From the NCBI GenBank assembly GCA_964036045.1, contig OZ038381.1, positions 116,085,790-116,149,789 on the forward strand: a stretch of DNA of 64,000 bases, given 5' to 3'. Every line of letters begins with the position of its first letter. Positions within the stretch are counted from its first letter, which is position 1. Below the pieces are notes generated by a model. The model was not told the origin of the DNA and ran no database searches. It was given only the letters and a program-made list of their open reading frames with translations. Position numbers and translations under genes: made by a program. This document shows positions 30,017-40,000 of the stretch, in pieces. The DNA is from Eutreptiella sp. 'Long Island Sound 2002' (lineage: Eukaryota; Euglenozoa; Euglenophyceae; Eutreptiales; Eutreptiaceae).

Positions 30017-30811
30017 CTTCAAAAGAGGAAGGCAGATGCACCCATAAACATCGGACACGGTAGCCTTCGGCAGACTCCGGTGAAAAATGTTCAGAAATTT
30101 CCTATGCCCCTTCCAGGAACGGACCATGGTAGTGTGTTCCCATTGGTTGCTAGCCGCATTCCACATCGCATATGTGTAAAGAGACCCTACCCCCCACCAG
30201 ACACTCAACCCGAAGACATGGCGAAGCCAAGGTGAATCCCCCTCGACGATGCATCCACAGTCAACCCTATAACCACACAACACAATGTAACCATTGTCTA
30301 GAACATGTTGGATGCATTCCAGGTTGTGTGCCATCAAATCCCGAAGGGCCTCTACATTGTGCTCGGCGCAAAGTGACAAATCCAAGGTCCAGGTGTAGTT
30401 AATGCTCCGAGCACGCTCCCCGTGGTTGGCAAACGCCACGGTGAGTTGACACCATGGGCGGGCACCGCATGGAAACTCATCCCCTCGGACAATGAGTACA
30501 TAGCGGTAGTCCGGCTCGTGGAATTCCTTACCAACCGGATCCATTAGATCCGGTTGGGAGGAGAAATACTCCAAAAAGTCCTCAAAAGGCAAAAACACAC
30601 TGACAAACCTTTCTGCCGCCGGATCTTGACCTGCGGAAGGGTCGTGAATCTTGGCCTCCAGCTGTTGAACGGAGGCAAGGCGTTCCCACGTAGCGTCCAT
30701 CCTTTCATACGATGAAAAGCATTTGCACCACGTTTTGAGCGCGGGCACTTCGGCCGCCACTGCCTTTTGGTGGACCCAAATGAGGAAGTCTTTGTACCTG
30801 AGGTGCGACAT
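30017..30811 (-). CDS. Gene X1 middle exon (265 codons)
   Basis: Starts MSHLRYKDFLIWVHQKAVAA right after the acceptor and is exactly 795 bases in phase 0. Visible features: a Trp/Cys-containing N-terminus, FVSVFLPFEDFLEYFSS, PDYRYVLIVRGDEFPCGARP, and a Cys/His/Trp-rich second half (YGYRVDCGCIV-type strand, WLRHVFGLSVWW). The fold is unknown. Composition is unlike the surrounding retroelements and closer to an ordinary protein-coding gene. Confidence 0.45.
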
Positions 30812-30897
30812 CTGTGTTTGAATCACTTGAAGTGTTCAAACAAGTTCAAAGAACACATTTGAAGCACTTGCAAGGATTCAAACATGGATTCAAACAC
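30812..30897 (-). other. Gene X1 intron 1 with perfect terminal inverted repeats
   Basis: 86 bp, phase 0. On the minus strand it begins GTGTTTGAATC and ends GATTCAAACAC-AG. The 11-base termini are exact reverse complements (30887-30897 and 30814-30824), and the interior holds further TTTGAA/TTCAAA motifs. The donor choice TGT|GTGTTTG is the one that keeps the frame into MSHLRYKD. Confidence 0.6.
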
Positions 30898-31149
30898 ACA
30901 CCTCGATTTGGGCATTTGCAATTTTAAAATCAACCAAACAGCCTCCGTTGGGGTCAACACCTCCTCCCTTTTTTGTTTCATGCTCCTCTTCATCCGACTA
31001 GAAGCATCGATCTTCGTTGACACCCGGCGTAACAAGGCACGGCCATACGGGTGTTTAAAAGATGTCACCAAATCGGCCTCCAGATTCTCGTTCCAGTATG
31101 GGCGGCGCCCGTAGACCGGTTCTAATGCGTCCCTTAGCGCTTGGGACAT
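30898..31149 (-). CDS. Gene X1 first exon
   Basis: The ATG at 31149 opens MSQALRDALEPVYGRRPYW. A basic stretch (RRVSTKIDASSRMKRSMKQK) and LTPTEAVWLILKLQMPKSRC follow, up to the donor. The frame is open a little further upstream without another ATG, and the gene may have a non-coding leader. Function unknown. Confidence 0.4.
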
Positions 31150-31479
31150 GCAACAAGGCGCTGCATTTGCGACAAGGGAAGTAGCCAATGGGAAATGGTG
31201 AAGAGGAACGTGGAAACCAAAAAAATGAGAATCTCAGAAGAACTGGTGCCAAAGCGGTCCTGATTGCTTGTCAATATCGCGTGCAAGTCGTCTGCGCTCG
31301 GTTAAAAAATTGCAAAACTTGCAAAGAGTGCGAAATTTGCGACAGAATGCGACAGGCCCCTGGCGCCGCACGCGGCGGCGGCGGCGCTTGGCGTATGAAT
31401 CAATTCAAATAAATTCAACTGCCCCTTTTGAATTTTTTCGGTGGTTCAAACCATTCAAATGCGGTTCAAACAGGGTCCC
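31150..31479. other. Upstream region of gene X1
   Basis: 330 bases between the X1 start and the right island end. It contains a TTTGAATC cluster at 31392-31475 and a GGCGGC run near 31372-31390. No ORF. Presumed promoter side of X1; no specific element was identified. Confidence 0.3.
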
Positions 31480-31502
31480 GTCAGATGCGGTCAAGTCTGT
31501 CA
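31480..31502 (-). repeat. Right inverted end of the island
   Basis: On the plus strand GTCAGATGCGGTC then AAGTCTGTCA. The reverse complement matches 23901-23923 at 19 of 23 positions, with 13 contiguous. Confidence 0.45.
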
Positions 31503-32442
31503 TGATGGGCACCGCCTTTATCGCCACCACCTCTAGGTTTTCCGCCCTTAGCCTTACTCCCTTTGTTCTGAGGAACTGCCCAATGCGAGTTGGGTTACAC
31601 ACCCAAGGGGTGTCATTGGGGACACCCCAATCAATCCGGTAGTCCATATCCGTTTGCTTACGTTTTCCCAATACTATGAACACGAAAAACCCAAACGGGG
31701 TGATCAGAAGTTGGCGGTGTAGACCCAGGGTAGGCGGTTATCTTTGCTGTGGGTTTAGGGTGACCAACGGCAGAGACGGCCGTGTCAGTGGGCTCCACGG
31801 CATTTGGGTCTGTCGCAGCATCCGCATTCACCGCATTCACCGCGGTCTCGTGGGGAGAATGAGCTCTTTGTCAAACCGAGCACGACCAGGCGAAAGGTGA
31901 AGACCACTAGAGTCCACCATTGAACTGCCATGGCCGTTTTTGGCCTCTTTGTCCACCACACCTTCCTTGATCCAGAGAAGCGTGCTTAGGAGCTGCTCTG
32001 GGATAATTTGGGGACGGATCTCGTTACGCAAAGCCAACAAACATTGCCAACGAGTATGGAACTCCTCCAAGTCGATCAGGGACACTTGCCCTTTAACCAC
32101 CCTGGGGCTGAGAGCTGGCCAGCGTTCGTCGGCCCCTGAGGGGTCATACTCATGGAAACAGTGTTCCACAAATTTGAAAAATTCTTGCAGGGTGGGGGCT
32201 GTCTGTTGGTGTTGAGTCCCTTCGGCAACTCTTGTGTTGATGATGCGTTTTAGCCAAGGTTGCAAGGTGCTGAAAATCATGCGCGCCTTGTTAACCTTCC
32301 TGCATGTGGGATCACACAGCCCCAACCATTGTTGCCACTCCTCTACCCACGCGTTAAAGCTCTCCAGGCTCCAATTAAATTGCGTTTGAGGCATATCACT
32401 ATCCTCCACCACTTCGGTGTAATTTTTTTGCACCATAGGCAT
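31503..32442 (-). pseudogene. Element G gag relic: capsid region
   Basis: The frame 31837-32442 encodes a helical capsid-like domain (FNWSLESFNAWVEEWQQWLG, IFSTLQPWLKRIINTRVAEG, LIDLEEFHTRWQCLLALRNE) typical of retrotransposon gag. Downstream pieces in other frames (31405-31683) read DYRIDWGVPNDTPWVCNP, leading toward where protease should begin; the island is inserted there. Frameshifts separate the parts. The pol continuation is at 23781 and below. Confidence 0.6.
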
Positions 32443-33136
32443 TTGTTACGGGCGGGCATTGTTGGGGGTGCATCTCGTGTAACCTTCACCGGTAAAACTG
32501 TACACCTGTCCATAGGATGAGAAGGCGTGCACGAGGGTTTCCCTAGGGAAGGGAAAACACTTTTCGCGAGGGGATTGATGTTCCCCATCGAGGAGGGGTC
32601 CTCCTGGGGACTGGTCCAAGAGGCAGTAGGCTCCGAGCGGTACTTATCACTGTTAGGAACCGCCCTCCACTCGGAGAGAGTGGTTTCTTTTTGCGTCTCG
32701 GCGGCTCCCGTCCACGAAGGAGTTGTGGGTTCATCGAGTTTTACCTGCCCCCCCCTTCGGCCACCCAGAGTCTGCATAAGCTGGCGGATGATAGATACAA
32801 TCGTGGGACGGGTGGTCGGAAAAAGCAAGAACAGAACCACCATCCGATAGACCGGATGGCGCGCTCATGGGCGCCGTAAATGCTGCTGTCCCAGGTTCAG
32901 AAAGTGGCGGGCTGTCGATAGTGGGGGCCGGACCACCGTAACAGGTTCTGTAGCAGTGGTGTACCGTTGGTCCCACATATCGGGCCTAGATGCAAGGGTG
33001 GCATAATGTTCTAGCGAGCGTTTTCACCGCGCTAAAACATTTGGCAGGGTGGTTGATGGACATTTTCAGATGATCCGACACACTGGCTGCCACCGCCTTA
33101 GATTCCCGTTGGTAGCCCCGAGCCACCTTGTCATGC
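32443..33136 (-). pseudogene. Element G gag linker relic
   Basis: A low-complexity Pro/Ser/Thr-rich frame (32343-32843: GGRRGGQVKLDEPTTPSWTG, WTSPQEDPSS) between the coiled-coil N-terminus and the capsid relic, with stops between segments. Read as part of the same gag from position and strand only. Confidence 0.35.
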
Positions 33137-33697
33137 TTAGCCGACGTAGGCAAAATTTGGGTCATCCGATCCCCGTAGGACTGACTGATACCAATGGCAG
33201 CCGCCACAGCCTGAGTAGGCTCTATGTGTTTTCTGCTGCAGCTCTTGATTTTGGGACTGCAAGTCATGCACCTGAGCCGTTAAAGAGTAGATGCACGTTT
33301 CGTAGTGCACCATACAGCCGGGGCAGTCACAGGTGTGTTTCAAGTCAACCTCCCCCCGTACGCAAGTGGGGCCCCTACAATGTGAAGATGAGGGACCTCC
33401 ACCCCAACGAGGAGGAGATGACCCCCTGCTGTCGCCGCCAGCAGCCCCCCTGGGCACGGAGCGACCAGAGGGCCCCCCTGCAGGGTGAAACGAAGGTCTC
33501 GGGCGCGCTGCAACAGGTGCAGGCGCCCCCCCTCTGGAAGAATATCCCCCCCCCAAACCTTCACCACGACATTGCCGAATCAGGCACGGGATGCCGTCCA
33601 CATGCTGGATGTTAGCCCGTTGGCGGGCCGACGGAAGAGGGGGGAAAGGACCAACAGGGTTCGGTTGAGGGCGTGGCATTGGGGATTCTTCAGCCAC
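33137..33697 (-). pseudogene. Element G gag N-terminal relic with coiled coil
   Basis: The minus frame of 186 codons starts with Pro/Gly/Ser-rich low complexity (SFHPAGGPSGRSVPRG). A Cys/His cluster (CDCPGCMVHYETC) and a short coiled coil (SLTAQVHDLQSQNQELQQK) follow. The layout fits a gag N-terminus, and the capsid relic follows on the same strand. No complete zinc-finger pattern. Confidence 0.4.
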
Positions 33698-36388
33698 AAT
33701 ATATTAGGGCATGAACCACTGTACGTGGTTCGATCTGCAGATTGGGAGCAGAAACTGGTTCCGCGCCTGTTACAGCCCCTGGAGCCTCCACCAAATTTGG
33801 TAACGCCCGTGGTTCCTGTTAAAGAAGGTCCCTACCAGGACCGGCCCCTGCTGTGCCCCTTCCGCCTGTAACCCCTGCCGACTTGCTCCTGATCAACGAT
33901 TGCATTTATCAAAATCCAGGGTTCCAAATCCAAAAATATAGAAAATAAAATCCTGCTTCAACCCTGAACAGCAACCATATCCCACAAGTACAGCAAGAGC
34001 CCAATCCACAATCCAATCCACGTTGCGGGCTTCCGTTCAGCACACCGGTCGTCCCACGGTGGCGGGCATATGCAAGAATTGCACCAAAGAGGAAAGCCCT
34101 AAAATTGGCATATGAACACAAATAAAGCAAAGTTGGGGAATGAGGTGAACATACACATTCACAGCCATAAACCCCTCATTCCCTGGACTCAAGACCTTCC
34201 CTTGACTCACCAACATATTGCCCTGAACCAGGTCAAATGAGATGGCTGAATGCCATGTGTCACAAGTCACTACACAAACCCCAAAAATGTGTTCACTCCC
34301 AAGCTTCTAAATCCTAGCCGAGGTGGCGTGTCATGGCCTAGAGTGGCACTCAGGACCATGCCCTACCCTGACATAACCTTGGTGGGACTTGGAGTCGAAT
34401 GGGCTTGGAGAGCTGCCCCATGAAGATGACCTCACAACATGGCAAAATCAGGCAAATCACACCATTATGCCCAAAAGTCAATTATATACTCAAAAATGCA
34501 TACGGCAAATATCAGAATATTCAATGCATGTGTCAAACCGGAAAGTAGCATACAAGGGTGATATAGACCAAAGGTCCATGCTCAAGAATATCCCATCTTT
34601 GCCTCCGAAACTCCTCCGGTTATGTACATGACATGCTTCACAAGTCAACTCGTGAATTTGAGACCTAATTTTGTGAGGCCTCGTGTGCCAAGCCAAAGTG
34701 ACCACGTGATCCGGCATGTGGTGAGGTGCAACACCGAAGCATATGCCAACATATAAGCAACATACAATAGTTCACGGATCTTTAGGCACTTTACTGTTAG
34801 CCGACCAGTTGAGCACATAAAACACAAAAATGAGTATAAAACGAGGTCAAAAACATGAAAATGTGTCCAAATACAAACTTGTCATGATAGTATATCTCTA
34901 TGCTCACCCATGATATCCGCGCATGGTTCAATATACAAATGATTGGAACCATTTGCGAACAATTCCCCCACTTGGATCCCCAATCGAGCGCATGGAGATA
35001 CCTTTGCCACTCATATCTACATGCCCCATGAAAATGGGAGTGCACTCATGGATCTCTTTGCCAAACATACCATGAGCAATACATACGCGGTAGACTTAGT
35101 CTAGCGCTTTGAATCCCACAATTGGGACATGGGCAAAGCCCTTGTCACGTGTGGTTCCCCCTCTCTTCGGCCACACGAAGATATATAACATGGGCGTGAG
35201 CATATCAAGACATAAACCATGCATATAACACATACCCTCAAAAGTGGCTCCGACCATGATATGCCATGCCCCTCCATGGACATAACTTCACGTTAAAAAT
35301 ACGTAGGAACCCAAAGAAAGTTGCTATGCAACCCCAACACTCATGCAGTACACTCGAAAGTCGCAATAAAATATTCGGTTGCACAGTCCAAGAGTTATAT
35401 ATCACTTTCTACCCTCTTGACCCTTATCCCTTGCTATACCGGGCATATGAACACACCAAAGGCGTTTGATGCCTTCTTAAATTCAGTTGAGACCAAGGCG
35501 GTTCCAACCCAATTCTCGAAATTGTTATACCTCGCCGTGAGCTGGAGATATGACCTTTCAAAGTGGTCTCACGAATCACTTTTGTTTCGACTATATCTCC
35601 AAGACAAATGAAGGGCATAACAAAAGGAAGGCTGATTCGTGATCGGGGAAAAATGTCGGACCACTCGGGATTCGTCATATCAAGTGCGGCGATGTCGAAG
35701 TCGAAAATCCGATTCTGAAAGTCTGAAAAAATCGGATTAATTTTGCGAGTGTATAATATGCAAATTGCGGAAGCAACGATGGATTCCTGATATTCTGATA
35801 TATAAATCTCAGCTGGCAGCGCCTCGGTATTGAATATGGCCGCTCATAGCTGGAATGGCCAAGCCTATCACACTATCGCATCGGGTTGGGTCAGGTGGAT
35901 GGGAGAGTATGATATCAGCCAATGGCGGCTTGCCGGCACATAGATACACACCCCAAGTGACCCAAAGATGGCCACGGGGGTCCGAACCGGCTTCACCCTC
36001 CTTCTCAGAGCGTTGTTACCGCTCGGAAGTCATTGAAGAGAGGACGGGAGGACCCCAATGGGCTCCAACCCCCCCCCCATGTCCCAAGGACACATGGAGG
36101 ACCCACACACGTCGTAGGCGTCCCCCACGCCCCGAGGGAGGAGTGAGGACACTGATAATCGGTGCCCTACGCCATATCCGGTCTCCTCTTGATCTACAAC
36201 ATGGACCAAGGGGATCAAAGATAGAGAAACGTCGTCGATCGACCTAAATAAGTATACCACAATGAAATATATATGTGAAGATCGAGTGAAGGGGATATGT
36301 GGCCAATCAAGGCCGAAAAGTCCCCGGATGAACGCCCTCACCCGTCTCCCCAAGCACAGAAACAAACAAAAATGCCAAGGGCAATCCA
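33698..36388. other. Non-coding interval between elements G and E
   Basis: AT-richer sequence with only short chance frames. By position it should contain the 3' UTR/LTR of element E and the 5' UTR/LTR of element G, but I found no direct-repeat partner inside the window to define either. Confidence 0.4.
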
Positions 36389-37085
36389 TTACGGTGCTAC
36401 TGCAGCCACCAAATGGACCAACACGTCCTTGACATCCAAAGAAATATTCTTTTTCTTCAGGTAGTCGATCCAGACCGTGGTGTACCTCGGCACAAAACTG
36501 CTCGGAGGCTCCCACGAATCCCTGGACGCGGCGAATCCCTTCCAGCGGACTTTGTAAAGCATCCCCCCAGGCGTCCCCGGTTCCGGCTTGTCCGCCAGGA
36601 TCCTCTCGGCGGTGAAGTCATCGTCCTCACCCTCGTCGTCCGAGTCCACATCGCCGGCCGTGAACTCGAAGGTGACGGGACGTCCGCTGGGGTCTGGTGC
36701 TCGGGGACGAAGCTGGGTATGGTCGCGGTCCAGGATCTTGTTATCCCCCACACGAACCGCATACACATCCTGCCCGACCTTCCGCACGATTACCCCCGGC
36801 ACATACCAAGACGCCTGCCGATGCCTGGACAGGACATTCTTGTGGTGCCGCTCCACCCACACGGTGTCTGGGAGAGAATACTTGTGGACTTTTCCCTGCT
36901 TGAAGTACTTGGCCCTCTTGTCATGCTCGTCCTGAAGTGCTTTGCACACCTTGGCCGCCGTGTCGTCTGCCTCAGCCATCATGGCGTTCGCATCCCGGGC
37001 TACTTTGCCATGGTTCAACCACGGGAGAGTGCGTGACACTCGATCCCATAGGAACAGGATGCGATGGGGCGACAGTCCAGTGGGT
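36389..37085 (-). CDS. Element E pol C-terminus: end of integrase and chromodomain
   Basis: Frame continuing the 1452-codon pol ORF after a shift near 37085. It reads TGLSPHRILFLWDRVSRTLP, then an SH3-like integrase C-terminal part (DTVWVERHHKNV, SWYVPGVIVRKVGQDVYAVR). An acidic linker and a chromodomain (ERILADKPE, LYKVRWKGFAASRDSWEP, IDYLKKKN) follow. The aromatic positions of chromodomain strands (Y-V-K-W, then W-E-P) are present. The chromodomain would tether the pre-integration complex to marked chromatin. It ends in a stop before the non-coding interval. Confidence 0.8.
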
Positions 37086-40000
37086 CTGGAAGGTCGTGAT
37101 ACGCTTGGAGTACTCTCCACAGCGAGTTATACCAATTCCGGCCCGGTTCGTCGATGTGCAGCTGGCGGAACTTCTCGAACATCTGCCGCCTGGCCACCTC
37201 AGCTCGGCCATTTGACTGGCTGTGGTACGCCACGGTCTTGGCGTGCCGAATACCCATGTGCTTGCACATCGTCTTGAACCACGTCCCCATAAAATGACTG
37301 CCCCGATCGCTGCAGATGACAGCCGGGACATCAAAAATCGTCAGCCAATGCCTGATCATGGCATTAGCGACGGTCTTGGCCTGCAGCCCCACTCCATGCT
37401 TGTCCTTCTTGTCCTTCTTCTTGGACTTCTTGCCAGGGACCGCCACGATATACCCACTGTGCCTGTCCACCGCCAGGATGACACAGTCGTAGGTCTCTCC
37501 TTCCACGGTGACCTCAGGCATGGCGAATACATCCATGGCCACGGACCGCATAGGGGCCTCCGGTATAGCCGTATACACCGGGTTGCCCGCTGTGGAGTGG
37601 TTGGGGCTCTTCGTGGCCCGGCACACGGCACAGTCGCTGCAGTACCTATCAAGGATGGCGTAGTACCCCGGAGGGAACCTGAAACGCCACTCCAGGTCCT
37701 GCTGCATCTTGTCTTGGCCAGGGTGCATGAGCTGGGCGTTGTGCCAATGGTCAATGAGCTCCTCCACTCGGTTCTCGGGCACCAGCAGCTTGTCCTTGAG
37801 GAACAACTTGTCCCCGTCCTCGGTCAAGCCCTCGGGCCATTCGTCGTCCCACGGGGCGCTCACGGTATTCCAGTACTTGCTCCAGTGCTCGGATGACGCA
37901 AAGTCATCCGACCAGTCCTCTGTGAGCACCGACCTGACTAGCTCCACAGGGGCCACCATCCTTTGCTCGAGGGTTTCCTCTCGAATAGCCTGGACTCGGG
38001 CGCCCCGGAACTTGGCCAGGTCTGTACGGTTTGCCATCACCACAAAACACTTGACCCCCTCTTGCTCCATGGCCTTCTCCATCTCGATGATGCGCTTGGC
38101 CTCCTCGGTCTCCTCGGCGTCGCCATGGCTGGATATGTCCATCCACGCCTTGCCCGCGGGGTAGGCCCAGCGACTGAGGCAATCTGCCACAGTGTTGTCC
38201 TTCCCCGGGACGTACACGACGCTGAGGTCGAACTTGGCGAATGTCTCGTGCCATCGGGCCCTTCTAGCTGCTGGTCCTGAGGGGGTGTCGACATGCTCCT
38301 TGTGCCAGCTCTGTAAGGACTGGTGGTCCGTGCAAACCACCACCAGCTGCAGTCCGATGTGGCCAGACCACTTCCTGAGCGCACATACAATGGCGTATGT
38401 CTCCTTCTCCCTCGCGGTCCATGTTCGGCGTTGGCCCTCGGCCAGGATCCTGCTCCAAAACGCCACGGGAACATGAGTCCCGTCGTCCCGGACTTGCTCG
38501 AGGACTGCCCCAACGGCATAGTCCGAGGCGTCTGTCCGTAGCAAGAATCCCTTGTCCGGGTCCACCAGGAACAGCCCCAACTGCCCCAGGAGTCGCTCCT
38601 TCAGGCGGCTGATCGCATCCTCAGCCTCAGGGGTCCAGGCAAGCTTCTTCTTGCTCCCCTTCCGGCCATCGAACTTCCCCACCTGCAGCATCTTGTGCAG
38701 CTGCCCCGAGAGTTCTGCATACATCCGGACATAGCCAGAATAGTAATTGCAGAACCCCATGAAGGACCGGAGTTCGCTGATGGTCTGGGGCTTCTCCCAG
38801 TGGTGCAGGGACGCCAGCTTCCCAGGCATGGGACGGCGTTGCCCATGACCAACCACGTGACCCGCGAACTCCACTTCCTTCACGAAGAGTGAGGCTTTGG
38901 TGGGCTTGCACACCATGTTGTGCTTGTCCAACTCGCTGAGCACTCGGCGCAGATCCTTCTCATGCGCGTCAATGAGCTCGTCCTCAGTCATGTTCTCCGT
39001 GCCGGACCCGATGATGATGTCATCCACGAAGGGATCGGCACAGTCCCGGACAGGACCGAGTAGGTCCTGCATCATGCACTGGAAAGCGGCGTTGCCATTC
39101 TTGGCGCCCATAGGCACCACTTTCCACTGCATGGGCCCCAGCGACGTCGACATCGCTGTGCAGGGCCTGGAGTCCGGGTGTAGCGGCATCTGGTGATAAC
39201 CGTGTTTCAGGTCCAACAGTGTGAAGATCCGCTTTTTCTGTTGTTTTTGGAGGATAGAGTCGATCAGAGGAAGCGAGTACGAGTCGTGCTCGGTTTGCTC
39301 GTTCAAACCCCTGTAATCCACCACCAACCTCCACTCGCCCTTCTCCTTCTTGGGCACGATGAAGGCTGGGCTGGCCCACTCACTGTCGGAGGGTTCGATC
39401 CATCCTCGCTCAATGAACTCGGCCAACAACTTCTTCATGGCCTCGGCCCGATCGCCCTGAAGTTGGTACTCCCGATGACGATAAATCTTCGGGTTCGGCT
39501 TCAGCTTGATCTTCGCTGTACCAAACCTCCCGCGATCTGGAGGGTTCTTGTTGGCGACGCCACTGAATAGCCGCGGATAGGCATTGATCAGCCTCTCCTT
39601 CAGCTCGGGGACCTTCGGGTTCTCCTGGGCCTCTTCAGCCGCTTGCTTCGGTATAGATACAACCGACCGCACTGCGGTAGAGGCCTCCTCTGGGTCTGAT
39701 CCCGACTTCTCCTCGTCCGATATGCCGTCTTCATCGTCGTGGGGAGCTCTTCCCACCGATAATCTTCGGAAATTTGCGGCCTCGGGCTGGTGACTGTCGC
39801 TATCGGCACCCATTCTTGGAAAATCCCATGTTGGTGGGTCCGACCCAACCGGACCATCGTATTGGTCCGCGATGTGATCCATGACCCTCGCCACGAACTC
39901 GTCCTTCTCGTACTTGCCGGTGACCAACATCTTGTCATCCCACCAGTGCGGAGATGTGACCATGGTCCGCCTCTTCTTGGCTGCCACACGGTCGTGCATC

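Larger units (their letters stand above)
23901..31502 (-). mobile_element. Candidate 7.6-kb transposon-like island carrying two intron-containing genes
   Basis: The island sits between gag and protease of gypsy relic G. Its ends carry inverted matching sequence: 23901-23923 and 31480-31502 agree at 19 of 23 positions, with a perfect 13-base core GACCGCATCTGAC. Clusters of GTTTGAATC/GATTCAAAC occur at about 23940-24010, 24364-24408, 24936-25012, 26610-26716, 27756-27905, 28960-29040, 30812-30897 and 31392-31475. I saw none elsewhere in the window. Two genes run leftward inside. No recognisable transposase and no clear target duplication were found, so its status as a mobile unit is inference. 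Confidence 0.4.

Noticed and set aside
23901-31502. Interpretation of X1/X2 as ordinary host genes simply lying between two unrelated gypsy fragments.
   Set aside because: Not excluded, but gag and protease/RT on the two sides are same-strand, in the right order, and the island ends carry an inverted match, which favours insertion.
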